The notes under the pieces are model-generated. The model saw only the letters and a list, made by a program, of their open reading frames with translations, had not been told where the DNA came from and did not search any database. From contig JACPHU010000028.1 in the NCBI GenBank assembly GCA_016188495.1, forward strand, positions 1 to 38,324: DNA of 38,324 nt, read 5' to 3'. The stretch is from Candidatus Uhrbacteria bacterium (GTDB taxonomy: Bacteria > Patescibacteriota > Patescibacteriia > UBA9934 > GWF2-40-263). This document shows positions 1 through 6,964 of this stretch, in pieces (position 1 is the stretch's first letter; each line of letters opens with the position of its first letter). The position numbers and the translations under genes were made by a program.

Positions 1-126
1 AATCTTTTAAGAAAGATTGCTCTTGGACTTCTTAAAAAAGACACAACCAAGAAAATTGGGATCAAAGGAAAAAGACTCAATGCTGGATGGGATAAAACCT
101 ATTTACTCAAATTATTGGGAATTTAA
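1..126 (+). CDS. ISAs1-family (DDE) transposase, C-terminal fragment
   Basis: Frame 1 is open from the first base to TAA at 124-126 and encodes 41 residues. The segment RKIALGLLKKD followed by KRLNAGWDKTYLLKLL matches the conserved tail of ISAs1/H-repeat transposases, which read roughly 'iALnLLk-d ... KR--AgWd--YLl-vL'. The tail lies after the DDE catalytic core, so catalytic residues cannot be checked here. No start codon is visible because the gene begins upstream of the window. A methionine-led frame at 17-214 overlaps this in another phase and has no protein-like features, so I rejected it. Confidence is good for a transposase tail and moderate for the exact family. Confidence 0.72.
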   Translation, partial: NLLRKIALGLLKKDTTKKIGIKGKRLNAGWDKTYLLKLLGI

Positions 127-140
127 GTGCGTTTGCCCTG
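1..140 (+). mobile_element. Right end of an ISAs1-like insertion sequence
   Basis: The window opens inside an insertion sequence. The reading frame from base 1 is a transposase C-terminus that stops at 124-126, and a few bases later the DNA reads GTTTGCCCTG, ending at 140. Elements of the ISAs1 family usually end in inverted repeats that begin CAGGG on the outward-facing strand, and the reverse complement here starts CAGGGCAAAC. I therefore place the right terminus at 140. The left terminus and the 8-10 bp target duplication lie outside the window, so the family is inferred from the protein tail plus this end motif. Confidence 0.6.
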
Positions 141-192
141 CTAGAAGGGTAGCGATCACTCCATTGATTTTCTTCGCCGTGTTTTTTGACAT
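141..192 (-). pseudogene. 5' end of a small gene cut by the insertion sequence
   Basis: On the reverse strand an ATG at 192-190 follows an AAGGAAAG Shine-Dalgarno-like stretch at the right distance. It opens a frame reading MSKNTAKKINGVIATLLA, then runs into the IS terminus at 140 and stops within the element after 26 codons. The Lys-rich start and good ribosome site look like the N-terminus of a real protein that lost its body to the insertion. The product cannot be named from 17 residues. It may be a chance short frame; the strongest support is that its coding character ends at the predicted IS boundary. Confidence 0.35.
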
Positions 193-291
193 CGTCTTTC
201 CTTTTTGTTTTTAGCAGGGGAAAATATCGTGAATACTTTTTCACGAACGGAGGATTGTACATTTAAATTGGCTTTTGTCAATCGTATTTGT

Positions 292-465
292 GAGACCGTT
301 GAAAAACTCGAATATCATGCCAAATTTTATTCCCTGAACTGTTCGTCGTGAGCTAGTCGAACGATCGAAGGGGCAAAATTTGGCTAAATCATCTGCGGCC
401 TTCGACCGTTCGACAAGCTCACGACAGACAGGCTCAGGCAATATGAGGAGTATTTCAACGGTCTC
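292..465. repeat. Long imperfect palindrome (REP/MITE-like)
   Basis: Two nested inverted repeats lie in this gene-free stretch. The outer arms are 292-309 and 448-465 (17 of 18 bases pair). The inner arms are 345-371 and 399-425 (25 of 27 pair) and contain the TTCGACAAGCTCACGAC-type motif seen as an intergenic palindromic repeat in many bacteria. GCCAAATTTT at 320 also has its complement at 379-388, so alternative folds exist. The outer arms resemble the ends of the palindromes at 11601 and 33571. Apart from this, 193-499 holds only a small hairpin at 228-245 and no convincing gene. Confidence 0.7.
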
Positions 466-499
466 TTTGGATTATCCAAATTGATGATTTTTAAAATAA

Positions 500-522
500 A
501 AACCCTGTCCAAGACAGGGTTT
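500..522 (-). terminator. Rho-independent terminator of the reverse hydrolase gene
   Basis: AAACCCTGTC at 500-509 pairs with GACAGGGTTT at 513-522 around a 3-nt loop. On the reverse strand the hairpin is followed by a T-rich run (complement of 487-499). The stem includes part of the hydrolase stop codon (521-523). Confidence 0.85.
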
Positions 523-1252
523 AGTTTTCCAACCACAAACCGATTCGATCCAACTCGTTTTTTAAACGATTTTCTTTGTAGCACAGCAATGCATGGTTTC
601 CAGGAATATCGATCCGTTTTATCGATTCTCCAGGATACTGTGCGTTTTGAACGAAGAAATCATTTTTAGGAACGATTGCTAACACAGGGCACGGTAGGGG
701 TTTCATTCGTTTGCGCAAAAAGGGAAGGGCTAGCCTTAGCACAACGCGAGCAGGTTCAGGAACAATCCGTTGACTCATGAATTTTTGAATGGAAGCGTCC
801 GGTGTATGTTCATCCTTTCCAGTGAAGAAAATCCGTCTACATTGTTCAATCGTGTCAAAGGTCAGAGGTTGACCAAAAAGAGTTCTCAGAAAAGGAATAA
901 TCCCGATACAGACTCCTGCGAACAGGACGGCTAAGCGAATACCGAACGTTTCTAACCCTGAGATGAAGACCGCTTTACGAAACAGTTTCGGACGCTTCTG
1001 TGCAACTCCTCGCGCGATCTGCGTTCCCATCGAATAACAGATTACCCTGCTCCCGTCCGGGATTTCTTTGAGCTGATCAAGGCTATGGTGGATGTATTCA
1101 TCCATATTTTTTCCTGCATACGTGATCGTGACGATCTGATAATGATCGCTGAAGTGGCTAATCACATGGCGGAACCACCATTCTACAAGTTCTGGCGTGC
1201 GGTTTCCCCAACCGCCCGGAAAGAGGACAAGAAACGGTTTTTTATCGTTCAT
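521..1252 (-). CDS. Alpha/beta hydrolase fold protein
   Basis: A 243-residue predicted soluble hydrolase. The start reads FLVLFPGGWGNR, a first strand and oxyanion-type turn. CYSMGTQ near residue 73 is the nucleophile elbow with Ser as nucleophile, although the usual first Gly is Cys. PKNDFFV near 200 fits the acid and GNHALL near 219 fits the catalytic His. All three triad positions are present in the expected order. The substrate cannot be inferred; small esterases and thioesterases have this layout. It is a single-gene unit with its own terminator and an AAGGAA ribosome site. A cap segment with a hydrophobic stretch (IRLAVLFAGVCIGIIPFLR) could touch the membrane. Confidence 0.8.
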   Translation of the reverse strand: MNDKKPFLVLFPGGWGNRTPELVEWWFRHVISHFSDHYQIVTITYAGKNMDEYIHHSLDQLKEIPDGSRVICYSMGTQIARGVAQKRPKLFRKAVFISGLETFGIRLAVLFAGVCIGIIPFLRTLFGQPLTFDTIEQCRRIFFTGKDEHTPDASIQKFMSQRIVPEPARVVLRLALPFLRKRMKPLPCPVLAIVPKNDFFVQNAQYPGESIKRIDIPGNHALLCYKENRLKNELDRIGLWLEN

Positions 1253-1300
1253 CGGAATTCCTTATTCGTATGAGGCCCAGTTTTTTCTCACACTCAAAAA

Positions 1301-1325
1301 AACAATGCCCTAGCAGGGCATTGTT
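1301..1325 (-). terminator. Terminator of the SAM-hydrolase-like gene
   Basis: An 11-bp stem (1301-1311 with 1315-1325) with a 3-nt loop is followed on the reverse strand by a run of T residues (complement of the A run at 1296-1302). It begins 2 nt beyond the stop codon at 1327-1329. Confidence 0.88.
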
Positions 1326-1326
1326 G

Positions 1327-2130
1327 TCAATGAATTTGGATGAAATCGCCTTTATGAATGTTGAATCTTCCTGCAGCGTTTGCATCTACCCCCTGTACTA
1401 CCAGTTCAACAAAGCGGTGGGATTGGAAACCTGAGGAACCGATAATGAGGGCTGGTTCGTTGTCTGGCACATCTGCTAAGCGTTCGACGCAAGGGAGGAG
1501 TAGATGGGTACCGTTTGTAAATTCCACACGTTTTTTTGTTTGAGGAACGAAATTAACGTCTTGGGATGTGAGAGTTGTTTTTACGTTTCCAAAACTGTCT
1601 ATCCACCAGACGGCGCTGGGCATATCCGGGATTTCAGAAACAGGCATTTTTTCTGAAGGGACTTCATGTTTTTCCCAAACGATTTTTGCCAAACGCGGAA
1701 GATAATTCAAGCTTCGAAATTGTGTATTCGCGGCAGCTTTGACTTGTTCTGCGGTATATCCGCCTGCTGGCAGGGCTGTGGTGATTTCCGTCACGCACAG
1801 ATGATCGATCAAGCTAAAGCGTTTTAGAAATCCAAAAGACAGTCCGTCAATGGTCCCTACAATCAATTTGTTTTGGAACCAAACGTATCCAAACGGGGAG
1901 CCGTTTTTCCATTTTTTCGCCTGCCCTTGGCGCGGGGCACAATTGACCGCAATAATTCCTGGAGAATCGTCTGCGCTATCTAACACATCCATGAGATTTC
2001 CTGCCGCTTCGATATCGGAAGATGCTCCGATAAAACTCATGTGCATACTAGGGAACAGATGCGCATATCGTGTTTCTTGTCTTGTGCGGGCGTTGTCGTC
2101 TCGACAATCGGTAATGATCGTTACAAACAT
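1327..2130 (-). CDS. SAM hydroxide adenosyltransferase-like protein (DUF62 family)
   Basis: A 267-residue protein with the layout of the DUF62 family, whose members split S-adenosylmethionine into adenosine and methionine using water (some relatives are fluorinases or chlorinases). Visible signatures are ITDCRDDN at the N-terminus, where family members read 'TDFG--D'; GIIAVNCAPRQ near 60, matching 'v-VDPGVG'; and WIDSFGNVKTTL near 176, matching 'iD-FGN--tNi', which opens the C-terminal barrel. The active-site Asp of 'DFG' reads D-C-R-D, so the motif is divergent and activity is uncertain. It is transcribed divergently from the membrane protein at 2224. The SAM synthetase at 33.8 kb makes the candidate substrate. 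Confidence 0.68.
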   Translation of the reverse strand: MFVTIITDCRDDNARTRQETRYAHLFPSMHMSFIGASSDIEAAGNLMDVLDSADDSPGIIAVNCAPRQGQAKKWKNGSPFGYVWFQNKLIVGTIDGLSFGFLKRFSLIDHLCVTEITTALPAGGYTAEQVKAAANTQFRSLNYLPRLAKIVWEKHEVPSEKMPVSEIPDMPSAVWWIDSFGNVKTTLTSQDVNFVPQTKKRVEFTNGTHLLLPCVERLADVPDNEPALIIGSSGFQSHRFVELVVQGVDANAAGRFNIHKGDFIQIH

Positions 2131-2223
2131 ATAGAAGAACCTTAACTGGTTGTATGCGGCTTGGTCAAGGAAAAAGGTTCTGGCGTTTTGCAGAGGTGTT
2201 ATTTAGCTGTAAACTTTTTTTAT

Positions 2224-2580
2224 ATGTCTGTTGCTGGGATTTTTTTTGTCGGGATTCACGCGCTCATCGCTTGGGTCTTGATTGAGCTGTTTGTTAATCT
2301 TGCGCACCTACTTTCTCGCAAGCATTATATTTTTTGGCATTATCTGGTTGTTTTGTTGTCTTTTGGGGGATTATTTTCTTTTTATTTTTCTACGTTTCAT
2401 CAAACCGTTTCTGTTTTTTTCGTGATGCTGGTTGCGATGGTTTTTGTTTTGTCTTTTGAAATCATTGTTTTTCGTTTTCTTTATAGTGGAGAACGATGGT
2501 TTTTAAATTGGGTTGATTGGATCTTCCCTATGTTTTTGGCAGCAAGCGCTATTTATGCCGTCGGTTCTTTTCTTGAGTAG
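2224..2580 (+). CDS. Four-helix integral membrane protein, function unknown
   Basis: 118 residues from the ATG at 2224, with four strongly hydrophobic segments: about 3-24, 39-54, 61-84 and 98-116. A TTG at 2161 would add 21 residues, but I prefer the ATG because it leaves 93 bp for a promoter between this gene and the divergent gene ending at 2130. The only charged loop of note is FLYSGERWFLNW between helices 3 and 4. I do not recognise a family. Codon use is T-rich, as expected for membrane helices. murA starts 75 bp downstream with its own promoter, so this is probably a single-gene unit. Confidence 0.6.
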   Translation: MSVAGIFFVGIHALIAWVLIELFVNLAHLLSRKHYIFWHYLVVLLSFGGLFSFYFSTFHQTVSVFFVMLVAMVFVLSFEIIVFRFLYSGERWFLNWVDWIFPMFLAASAIYAVGSFLE

Positions 2581-2616
2581 AAATCTCTTACACAGATAAA
2601 CACATTTTTATTTTGC

Positions 2617-2644
2617 TTGACGCAATAATGTAGCCAGGTATCCT
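2617..2644 (+). promoter_or_regulatory. murA promoter, near-leaderless
   Basis: TTGACG (2617-2622), 16-bp spacer, TATCCT (2639-2644). The -10 box ends 10 nt before the murA ATG at 2655, so the predicted transcript begins within a few bases of the start codon. Confidence 0.55.
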
Positions 2645-2654
2645 TGAAGCACCT

Positions 2655-3962
2655 ATGCCCGACATTTTTCATATCACAGGCGGTTCTCCGCTGAGCGGAG
2701 AAATTGAAATTTCTGGAGCAAAGAACGCGGCTTCCAAAATGATGATCGCAAGCTTGCTTACCGACGAACCCGTCATTCTTGCCAATATTCCTCGTCAACA
2801 AGAAACAGAGATTACACATGAAATTATTACCACGGTGGGAGCGCACGTAGAATGGATCGATGAACATACCCTTCGTGCTCAAACGAAGGAAATCGCTTCC
2901 AGTTCTGTTCGTGAACTTTCACGTAAAAATCGTATTAGCGTATTAGCGATCGCGCCGCTGCTTCATCGCACCAAAGAAGCGTTTGTGCCTTTGGTTGGCG
3001 GAGATAAAATTGGTCCGCGTCCGGTCAACTTCCATATTGATGTTTTGGAAAAAATGGGGGCAACAATTGAAGAGACGCCGGACGGGTATCACGCCCGTGT
3101 CCAAGATCGTCTTAGAGGCGCGCTCATCGAGCTGCCCTATCCATCCGTTGGCGCAACCGAAACCTCTATTTTTGCCGCTGTCCTTGCGCGCGGTCGCACC
3201 ATTATTCGCAATGCGGCGATGGAGCCGGAAATTAAAGGGGTCATCATGATGTTGCAGAACATGGGTGCCATTGTTCAGATCAATGCCAATCGTTCTATTG
3301 AAGTCATTGGTGTAGAAAAACTTCACGGCACACAGGCTCGGATCATGCCAGACCGTATTGAAGCAGCATCATACGGATCTATGGCTATCGGGACAGCCGG
3401 AGAAATTTTTGTACGAGGTGCCCAGCATCTACAGATGTTGACTTTTTTGAACGCAGTAAGGAAAATTGGAGGGGAGTATGAGGTTCGTGATGAAGGTATT
3501 CTTTTTCGCGGTTCAAAAAATCTCGTTGGCATTGAGTTAGAAACCGATACGCATCCTGGGTTTATGACAGATTGGCAACAGCCGTTTGTTGTGGCGCTCA
3601 CTCAGGCAAAAGGAACGAGCGTTGTTCATGAGACAGTCTATGAAGAGCGATTCGGTTATACCGAGGCTCTTAAAAAGATGGGGGCAGACATTACGCTCTC
3701 AAACAATTGTTTGGGAGAGATTCATTGCCGATTTAAAGAACAAAATTATAAACATTCAGCTGTCATTACCGGACCTGCGCATCTGCACGGGGCTGAAGTA
3801 GAAGTTCCCGATATCCGTGCGGGTCTCGCCTTCGTGGTCGCGGCTTTGGTAGCAGAAGGAACATCCACTCTCACGGGGATCCATCATTTAGATCGCGGAT
3901 ATGAACGACTTCAGGAGAAATTACAGGGAGTGGGAGCTAAGATTGAGAGAAAAATTATTTAA
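2655..3962 (+). CDS. murA: UDP-N-acetylglucosamine 1-carboxyvinyltransferase
   Basis: MurA transfers enolpyruvate from PEP to UDP-GlcNAc, the first committed step of peptidoglycan synthesis in the cytoplasm. The 435 residues match the usual length of about 420. SGAKNAA (20-26) holds the conserved Lys-Asn pair, GPRPV (120-124) the loop Arg, TDWQ the active-site Asp that reads TDMQ in E. coli, and DIRAG the late Arg. The end, DRGYERLQEKL, is characteristic. The odd point is residue 117: the loop reads GGDKIG where E. coli has GGCTIG, so the catalytic Cys115 attacked by fosfomycin is Asp (GAT, 3003-3005). The same change occurs in mycobacteria and chlamydiae and gives natural fosfomycin resistance. 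The next gene starts 5 bp downstream. Confidence 0.96.
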   Translation: MPDIFHITGGSPLSGEIEISGAKNAASKMMIASLLTDEPVILANIPRQQETEITHEIITTVGAHVEWIDEHTLRAQTKEIASSSVRELSRKNRISVLAIAPLLHRTKEAFVPLVGGDKIGPRPVNFHIDVLEKMGATIEETPDGYHARVQDRLRGALIELPYPSVGATETSIFAAVLARGRTIIRNAAMEPEIKGVIMMLQNMGAIVQINANRSIEVIGVEKLHGTQARIMPDRIEAASYGSMAIGTAGEIFVRGAQHLQMLTFLNAVRKIGGEYEVRDEGILFRGSKNLVGIELETDTHPGFMTDWQQPFVVALTQAKGTSVVHETVYEERFGYTEALKKMGADITLSNNCLGEIHCRFKEQNYKHSAVITGPAHLHGAEVEVPDIRAGLAFVVAALVAEGTSTLTGIHHLDRGYERLQEKLQGVGAKIERKII

Positions 3963-3967
3963 ATTTT

Positions 3968-4525
3968 ATGGCACAACCAGATAAATCAAGAGGTGATTTT
4001 TATTCAGGTCGATTAAATGAGAGAGATGTATTTGGCGAGTTTAAGATGACCGATGAAGCAAGGAAAGCATTTCGGTTGGCTGCTGAGGAAAGAGGATATA
4101 TTACCTATAATCGAGTGATTGAGTTAATTCGAAAATTTTCTAGTGAAGATCCAACAAATCCTCAAAAACCTTTTGCCAGAGAATTACGTATGGCTGTTAT
4201 TGAAGCATTGGGTCTAGAGGATGATGAAGATATGGATCGTATTCGATTTTATAGTGCCGTTGGAACAGCCCTTGATATTTATCATGGAATAGATGGATGG
4301 ATCGAATTGCAACTAGATGAAGAACCTCCCATTTTAGTGACGTTGGATGTGACTCTCAATACAAAAAAAACAGATCACAAAGCAGACATTATTGTTCAGG
4401 AGATTACAGATCCTTCTCAAGACGAAAAACGGTTTGTGCAAGATGTTGAGTATTATGCTTCACAAGTCATTGAGAGGTTTCATGATCAATTACAACGTCG
4501 AGGAAACTCACAATCTGCCGCTTAA
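3968..4525 (+). CDS. Conserved-looking acidic protein of unknown function
   Basis: 185 residues, soluble, acidic and rich in charged helices. It begins 5 bp after murA and is probably co-transcribed. I do not recognise a family. The N-terminal 80 residues look helical (DEARKAFRLAAEERGYITYNR could be a small helix-turn-helix-like unit). The centre has a hydrophobic strand pattern, ILVTLDVTLNTKKTDHKADI, which resembles the core strands of many alpha/beta proteins, and the C-terminus is a helix ending in a polar tail. There is no signal peptide, membrane segment or metal motif. The position beside murA hints at a cell-envelope or growth role, but that is only neighbourhood evidence. Confidence 0.6.
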   Translation: MAQPDKSRGDFYSGRLNERDVFGEFKMTDEARKAFRLAAEERGYITYNRVIELIRKFSSEDPTNPQKPFARELRMAVIEALGLEDDEDMDRIRFYSAVGTALDIYHGIDGWIELQLDEEPPILVTLDVTLNTKKTDHKADIIVQEITDPSQDEKRFVQDVEYYASQVIERFHDQLQRRGNSQSAA

Positions 4526-4565
4526 TGTTAGAAAAGACGTCTATGATGGCTTTTGATTTATATTA

Positions 4566-4592
4566 TTGACAGAAAACAAAGTTTTCTATAAT
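4566..4592 (+). promoter_or_regulatory. Consensus promoter of the Cys-rich gene
   Basis: TTGACA (4566-4571) and TATAAT (4587-4592) are both perfect hexamers, separated by a short 15-bp spacer. A strong Shine-Dalgarno (GAGAGGAGGA, about 4613-4623) then precedes the ATG at 4633, so this gene, unlike most here, has a conventional leader of about 35 nt. Confidence 0.8.
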
Positions 4593-4632
4593 TTCCATGG
4601 TCCCAAGTAGGTGAGAGAGGAGGAAAACCGTC

Positions 4633-4956
4633 ATGGTACGTTATTCGGCACGACGGAAGACGGATACACCATTTTGTTCAGTATGTGACGGCAGGGGACA
4701 CCAGGAACCTATTCTCCTGTGTGTCGATTGCGTTCATCCTGATCGAGTGAGAACATACTGTTCTTCCTGTAAAATTCGCATGGATTTTTCACTTAAGGAG
4801 GCCCAAGAACTTTTTAGCAAGACAGGATTGAGTTTAATCTACACAGGAGTAGTTCTTCTTTTCGATGGTTGTTCTAGCTGTACGGATAATGGAGGATCTA
4901 TTCCAGAAATTTATGTTCTGGATGATCAAGAAGTTATACGAGACCTCGTAGCATAA
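4633..4956 (+). CDS. Small protein with four CxxC zinc-binding pairs
   Basis: 107 residues with eight cysteines arranged as four CxxC pairs: C15/C18, C30/C33, C43/C46 and C80/C83. The first three pairs sit close together and could bind one or two zinc ions in a zinc-ribbon or treble-clef fold. The fourth follows a predicted helix (SLKEAQELFSKTG) and a strand (LIYTGVVLLFDG). CDGRGH is reminiscent of DnaJ-type zinc centres, but the spacing does not match DnaJ. It has a consensus promoter, a strong Shine-Dalgarno and its own terminator, so it should be well expressed as a single gene. I do not recognise the family; nucleic-acid or protein binding is a reasonable guess. Confidence 0.72.
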   Translation: MVRYSARRKTDTPFCSVCDGRGHQEPILLCVDCVHPDRVRTYCSSCKIRMDFSLKEAQELFSKTGLSLIYTGVVLLFDGCSSCTDNGGSIPEIYVLDDQEVIRDLVA

Positions 4957-4972
4957 TGTTGCGAGGTTTTTT
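4943..4972 (+). terminator. Terminator of the Cys-rich gene
   Basis: ACCTCG (4943-4948) pairs with CGAGGT (4962-4967), followed by a T run to 4972. The left arm lies inside the last codons of the gene. Confidence 0.75.
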
Positions 4973-4996
4973 TAATATCGATCCCTCTTCAAATTT

Positions 4997-5005
4997 TGGT
5001 ATAAT
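4997..5005 (+). promoter_or_regulatory. Extended -10 promoter of the site-2 protease gene, near-leaderless
   Basis: TGG followed by TATAAT (5000-5005) is a perfect extended -10. It ends 9 nt before the ATG at 5015, so transcription should begin at about 5012 and leave almost no leader. Confidence 0.75.
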
Positions 5006-5014
5006 CTCTTTCGT

Positions 5015-5698
5015 ATGTTTCTCAATCTTTTATTTGGTTCCCCGGCTATTGCTATTGCTTGGATTGTAGCGATTTTGAGTTCACTAACCATTCATGAATT
5101 TTCTCATGCGTTTGTAGGAAAATTACGAGGGGATAAAACGGCTGAGTATGAGGGGAGATTGACGTTAAATCCTCTTGCCCATGTCGATCCAACAGGCCTT
5201 ATCTTATTGCTCTTATTTGGATTTGGATGGGCAAAACCTGTTCCTTATAATCCTTACAACCTACAAGATCCTAAATGGGATTCCGTGAAAATTGCCCTTG
5301 CTGGTCCTATATCAAATTTTTTCGTGGCTCTTTTTGCCGGTATTGTTTTTCGAGTGTTGGTGGGGGCAGGGGTCATCGAACTCTTAAACTTGTTGTCCAT
5401 TTTTCTTTTTTTGCTTATTTTATTGAATCTTTTTTTGATGCTGTTTAATGTTATCCCTGTTCATCCATTGGATGGTTCCAAGTTATTTTTTGCGTTATTT
5501 GATCATCCAAAATATCAGCAATTACGCACATTCGTGGCCACGCGTGGTCCTCAAATTTTGATGATCGCTGTTCTTTTAAGTGCTTTTACTAGCATTAATG
5601 TTTTCTTTTTTATTTCAAAACCCGCCTTTGCCATTTGTAGTCTTCTGATCGGAGGAAGTTGTGATGGATATTTTGTTTCTATTTTTAGCCTTTTCTAA
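5015..5698 (+). CDS. Site-2 protease family (M50) intramembrane metalloprotease
   Basis: A 227-residue polytopic membrane protein. Residues 24-35 hold TIHEFSHAFVG, the HExxH zinc motif inside the first core helix. FNVIPVHPLDGSK near 145 is the second M50 signature (N-x-x-P-x-x-P-x-D-G) that supplies the third zinc ligand. ALAGPISNFF between them is also typical. About six hydrophobic segments are present. Family members cut other membrane proteins within the bilayer, often anti-sigma factors or signal-peptide remnants; this short form without a PDZ domain is the type common in small genomes. The substrate is unknown. The gene has its own near-leaderless promoter, and rpsL follows on a separate promoter-like site. 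Confidence 0.92.
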   Translation: MFLNLLFGSPAIAIAWIVAILSSLTIHEFSHAFVGKLRGDKTAEYEGRLTLNPLAHVDPTGLILLLLFGFGWAKPVPYNPYNLQDPKWDSVKIALAGPISNFFVALFAGIVFRVLVGAGVIELLNLLSIFLFLLILLNLFLMLFNVIPVHPLDGSKLFFALFDHPKYQQLRTFVATRGPQILMIAVLLSAFTSINVFFFISKPAFAICSLLIGGSCDGYFVSIFSLF

Positions 5699-5733
5699 AA
5701 CAGGACATTATCTCTCATGTACACATTATTTTC

Positions 5734-5761
5734 TTGACCAAAAATACTCTCCGTGTTAATC
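5734..5761 (+). promoter_or_regulatory. Probable rpsL promoter
   Basis: TTGACC (5734-5739), then TTAATC (5756-5761) after 16 bp. The -35 is good and the -10 is weak. The ATG at 5780 lies 18 nt after the -10, giving a leader of about 12 nt. Confidence 0.45.
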
Positions 5762-5779
5762 TCCAGGCGAATTTTTTTT

Positions 5780-6208
5780 ATGCCTACAGTCAACCAACTT
5801 ATTAGAAAAGGTCGTACTTCAAAGACCTCAAAGAGCAAATCTCCTGCGATGCAATATACGCTTGATTCTCTTCATCGAAAGCGTACAGAACTTTCTAAAG
5901 GAAGTGCTTTTAAGCGTGGAGTGTGTGTGAAGGTGACAACCATGACACCAAAGAAACCGAACTCTGCTATTCGTAAGATTGCCCGTGTGCGTCTTTCAAA
6001 TGGAACAGAGGTTAATGCTTACATTCCAGGTGAGGGTCACAACTTGCAAGAGCACTCCATCGTCATGATTCGGGGTGGTCGAGTGAAAGATCTTCCTGGT
6101 GTGCGCTATCACGTTGTTCGTGGCGTCTACGATACGCAAGGCGTTGAAGGGCGTATGCGCGGCCGTTCAAAGTACGGAGCAAAAAGACCAAAAGCCAAGA
6201 AGAAATAA
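5780..6208 (+). CDS. rpsL: 30S ribosomal protein S12
   Basis: S12 sits at the decoding centre of the small subunit. From the ATG at 5780 the protein is 142 residues and begins [12 protein letters not shown], the standard S12 start; a longer frame from 5753 adds nine non-conserved residues and I rejected it. [11 protein letters not shown] keeps Lys at the position where mutations give streptomycin resistance, and [13 protein letters not shown] keeps the second such Lys, so the sequence is wild type at both sites. It is the first gene of the str cluster, but a terminator and a long palindrome separate it from rpsG. Confidence 0.97.
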   Translation: MPTVNQLIRKGRTSKTSKSKSPAMQYTLDSLHRKRTELSKGSAFKRGVCVKVTTMTPKKPNSAIRKIARVRLSNGTEVNAYIPGEGHNLQEHSIVMIRGGRVKDLPGVRYHVVRGVYDTQGVEGRMRGRSKYGAKRPKAKKK

Positions 6209-6214
6209 TTGAGA

Positions 6215-6275
6215 GAGTCCGTAGGCCAAAGCGTTTTGTTTATTCAAGACGTTTTTGCCTACGGACTCGTTTTAT
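6215..6275 (+). terminator. Strong terminator between rpsL and rpsG
   Basis: A 12-bp perfect stem, GAGTCCGTAGGC (6215-6226) with GCCTACGGACTC (6257-6268), has a 30-nt partly paired loop and is followed by a T-rich tract. It should end most rpsL transcripts 7 bases after the stop codon. Confidence 0.8.
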
Positions 6276-6277
6276 TT

Positions 6278-6398
6278 AGGACTTTCTCACTTGGCACATA
6301 ACTTTGTCGAAATCTACGTTTTTTGTTCACTGTATTTTGAATACAGCTCACAAAAAGCCTCGATTTCTTCGCGTTCTGCACTCAAGTGAGAAAGTCCT
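6278..6398. repeat. 121-nt palindrome between rpsL and rpsG
   Basis: The ends AGGACTTTCTCACTTG (6278-6293) and CAAGTGAGAAAGTCCT (6383-6398) are perfect complements. The middle region pairs with mismatches (about 6315-6329 with 6349-6366), and the apex is a 7-bp hairpin, CTGTATT/AATACAG (6330-6346). The whole sequence can fold as one long hairpin in DNA or RNA. No coding frame fits it. It could be a non-autonomous mobile palindrome or a structured leader of rpsG-fusA. The rest of the rpsL-rpsG gap (6399-6463) has a small CCCTT/AAGGG hairpin near the rpsG ribosome site. Confidence 0.75.
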
Positions 6399-6463
6399 AT
6401 TATTTAGATCCGTTCTCTAATTTAATTTCATCGGAGTACCCTTCATAAGGGGGAAGCTTACCG

Positions 6464-6955
6464 ATGGGTTTCACTCATAACATTATGCGAGGTAAACAGG
6501 CCCCAAAGCGTGAACTCACGCCAGATCCAAAGTACAACAATATTTACGTCACCAAACTCGTCAATTACATCATGTATGATGGAAAAAAGACGACGGCGCA
6601 ACGTGTCGTTTATGATGCGTTTGAAGTCATTGGTGAAAAAACAAAAGAAAACCCTTTAGATGTTTTTGAACGTGCCATTAAGAATGTGATGCCTTCTCTT
6701 GAAGTAAAGAGCCGCCGTGTTGGAGGAGCTAATTATCAGGTTCCTATGTCTGTCCGCGGAGATCGACGCTATGTTCTTTCTTACCGTTGGATTATCACAG
6801 CCGCTCGAAGCAAAAAGGGTCGACCGATGGCACAGAAATTAGCAGAAGAACTTATCTCTGCTGCAAATAACGAAGGAGAAGCCATTAAGAAAAAACAGGA
6901 TGTTCAGCGCATGGCCGAAGCAAACCGTGCCTTTGCTCACTTTGCACGTCGATAA
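6464..6955 (+). CDS. rpsG: 30S ribosomal protein S7
   Basis: S7 organises the 3' domain of 16S rRNA. The frame of 163 residues includes the signature [16 protein letters not shown] and ends [14 protein letters not shown], as in bacterial S7. Two starts are possible. ATG 6464 follows a purine-rich AAGGGGGAAG stretch. ATG 6485 gives [11 protein letters not shown], whose length before the conserved PDP equals that of other S7 proteins. I keep 6464 because of the ribosome site, but 6485 fits family length better. fusA follows after 9 bp, so rpsG-fusA is an operon. Confidence 0.95.
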   Translation: MGFTHNIMRGKQAPKRELTPDPKYNNIYVTKLVNYIMYDGKKTTAQRVVYDAFEVIGEKTKENPLDVFERAIKNVMPSLEVKSRRVGGANYQVPMSVRGDRRYVLSYRWIITAARSKKGRPMAQKLAEELISAANNEGEAIKKKQDVQRMAEANRAFAHFARR

Positions 6956-6964
6956 TCATTTTAT

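Noticed and set aside
17-214. A 65-residue forward frame at the left edge
   Set aside because: The transposase tail in frame 1 over the same bases has clear family similarity; this frame runs past the IS terminus and has no supporting signal.
2553-2882. A reverse 109-residue frame over the murA start
   Set aside because: It overlaps murA and its promoter, has no ribosome site and no recognisable domain.
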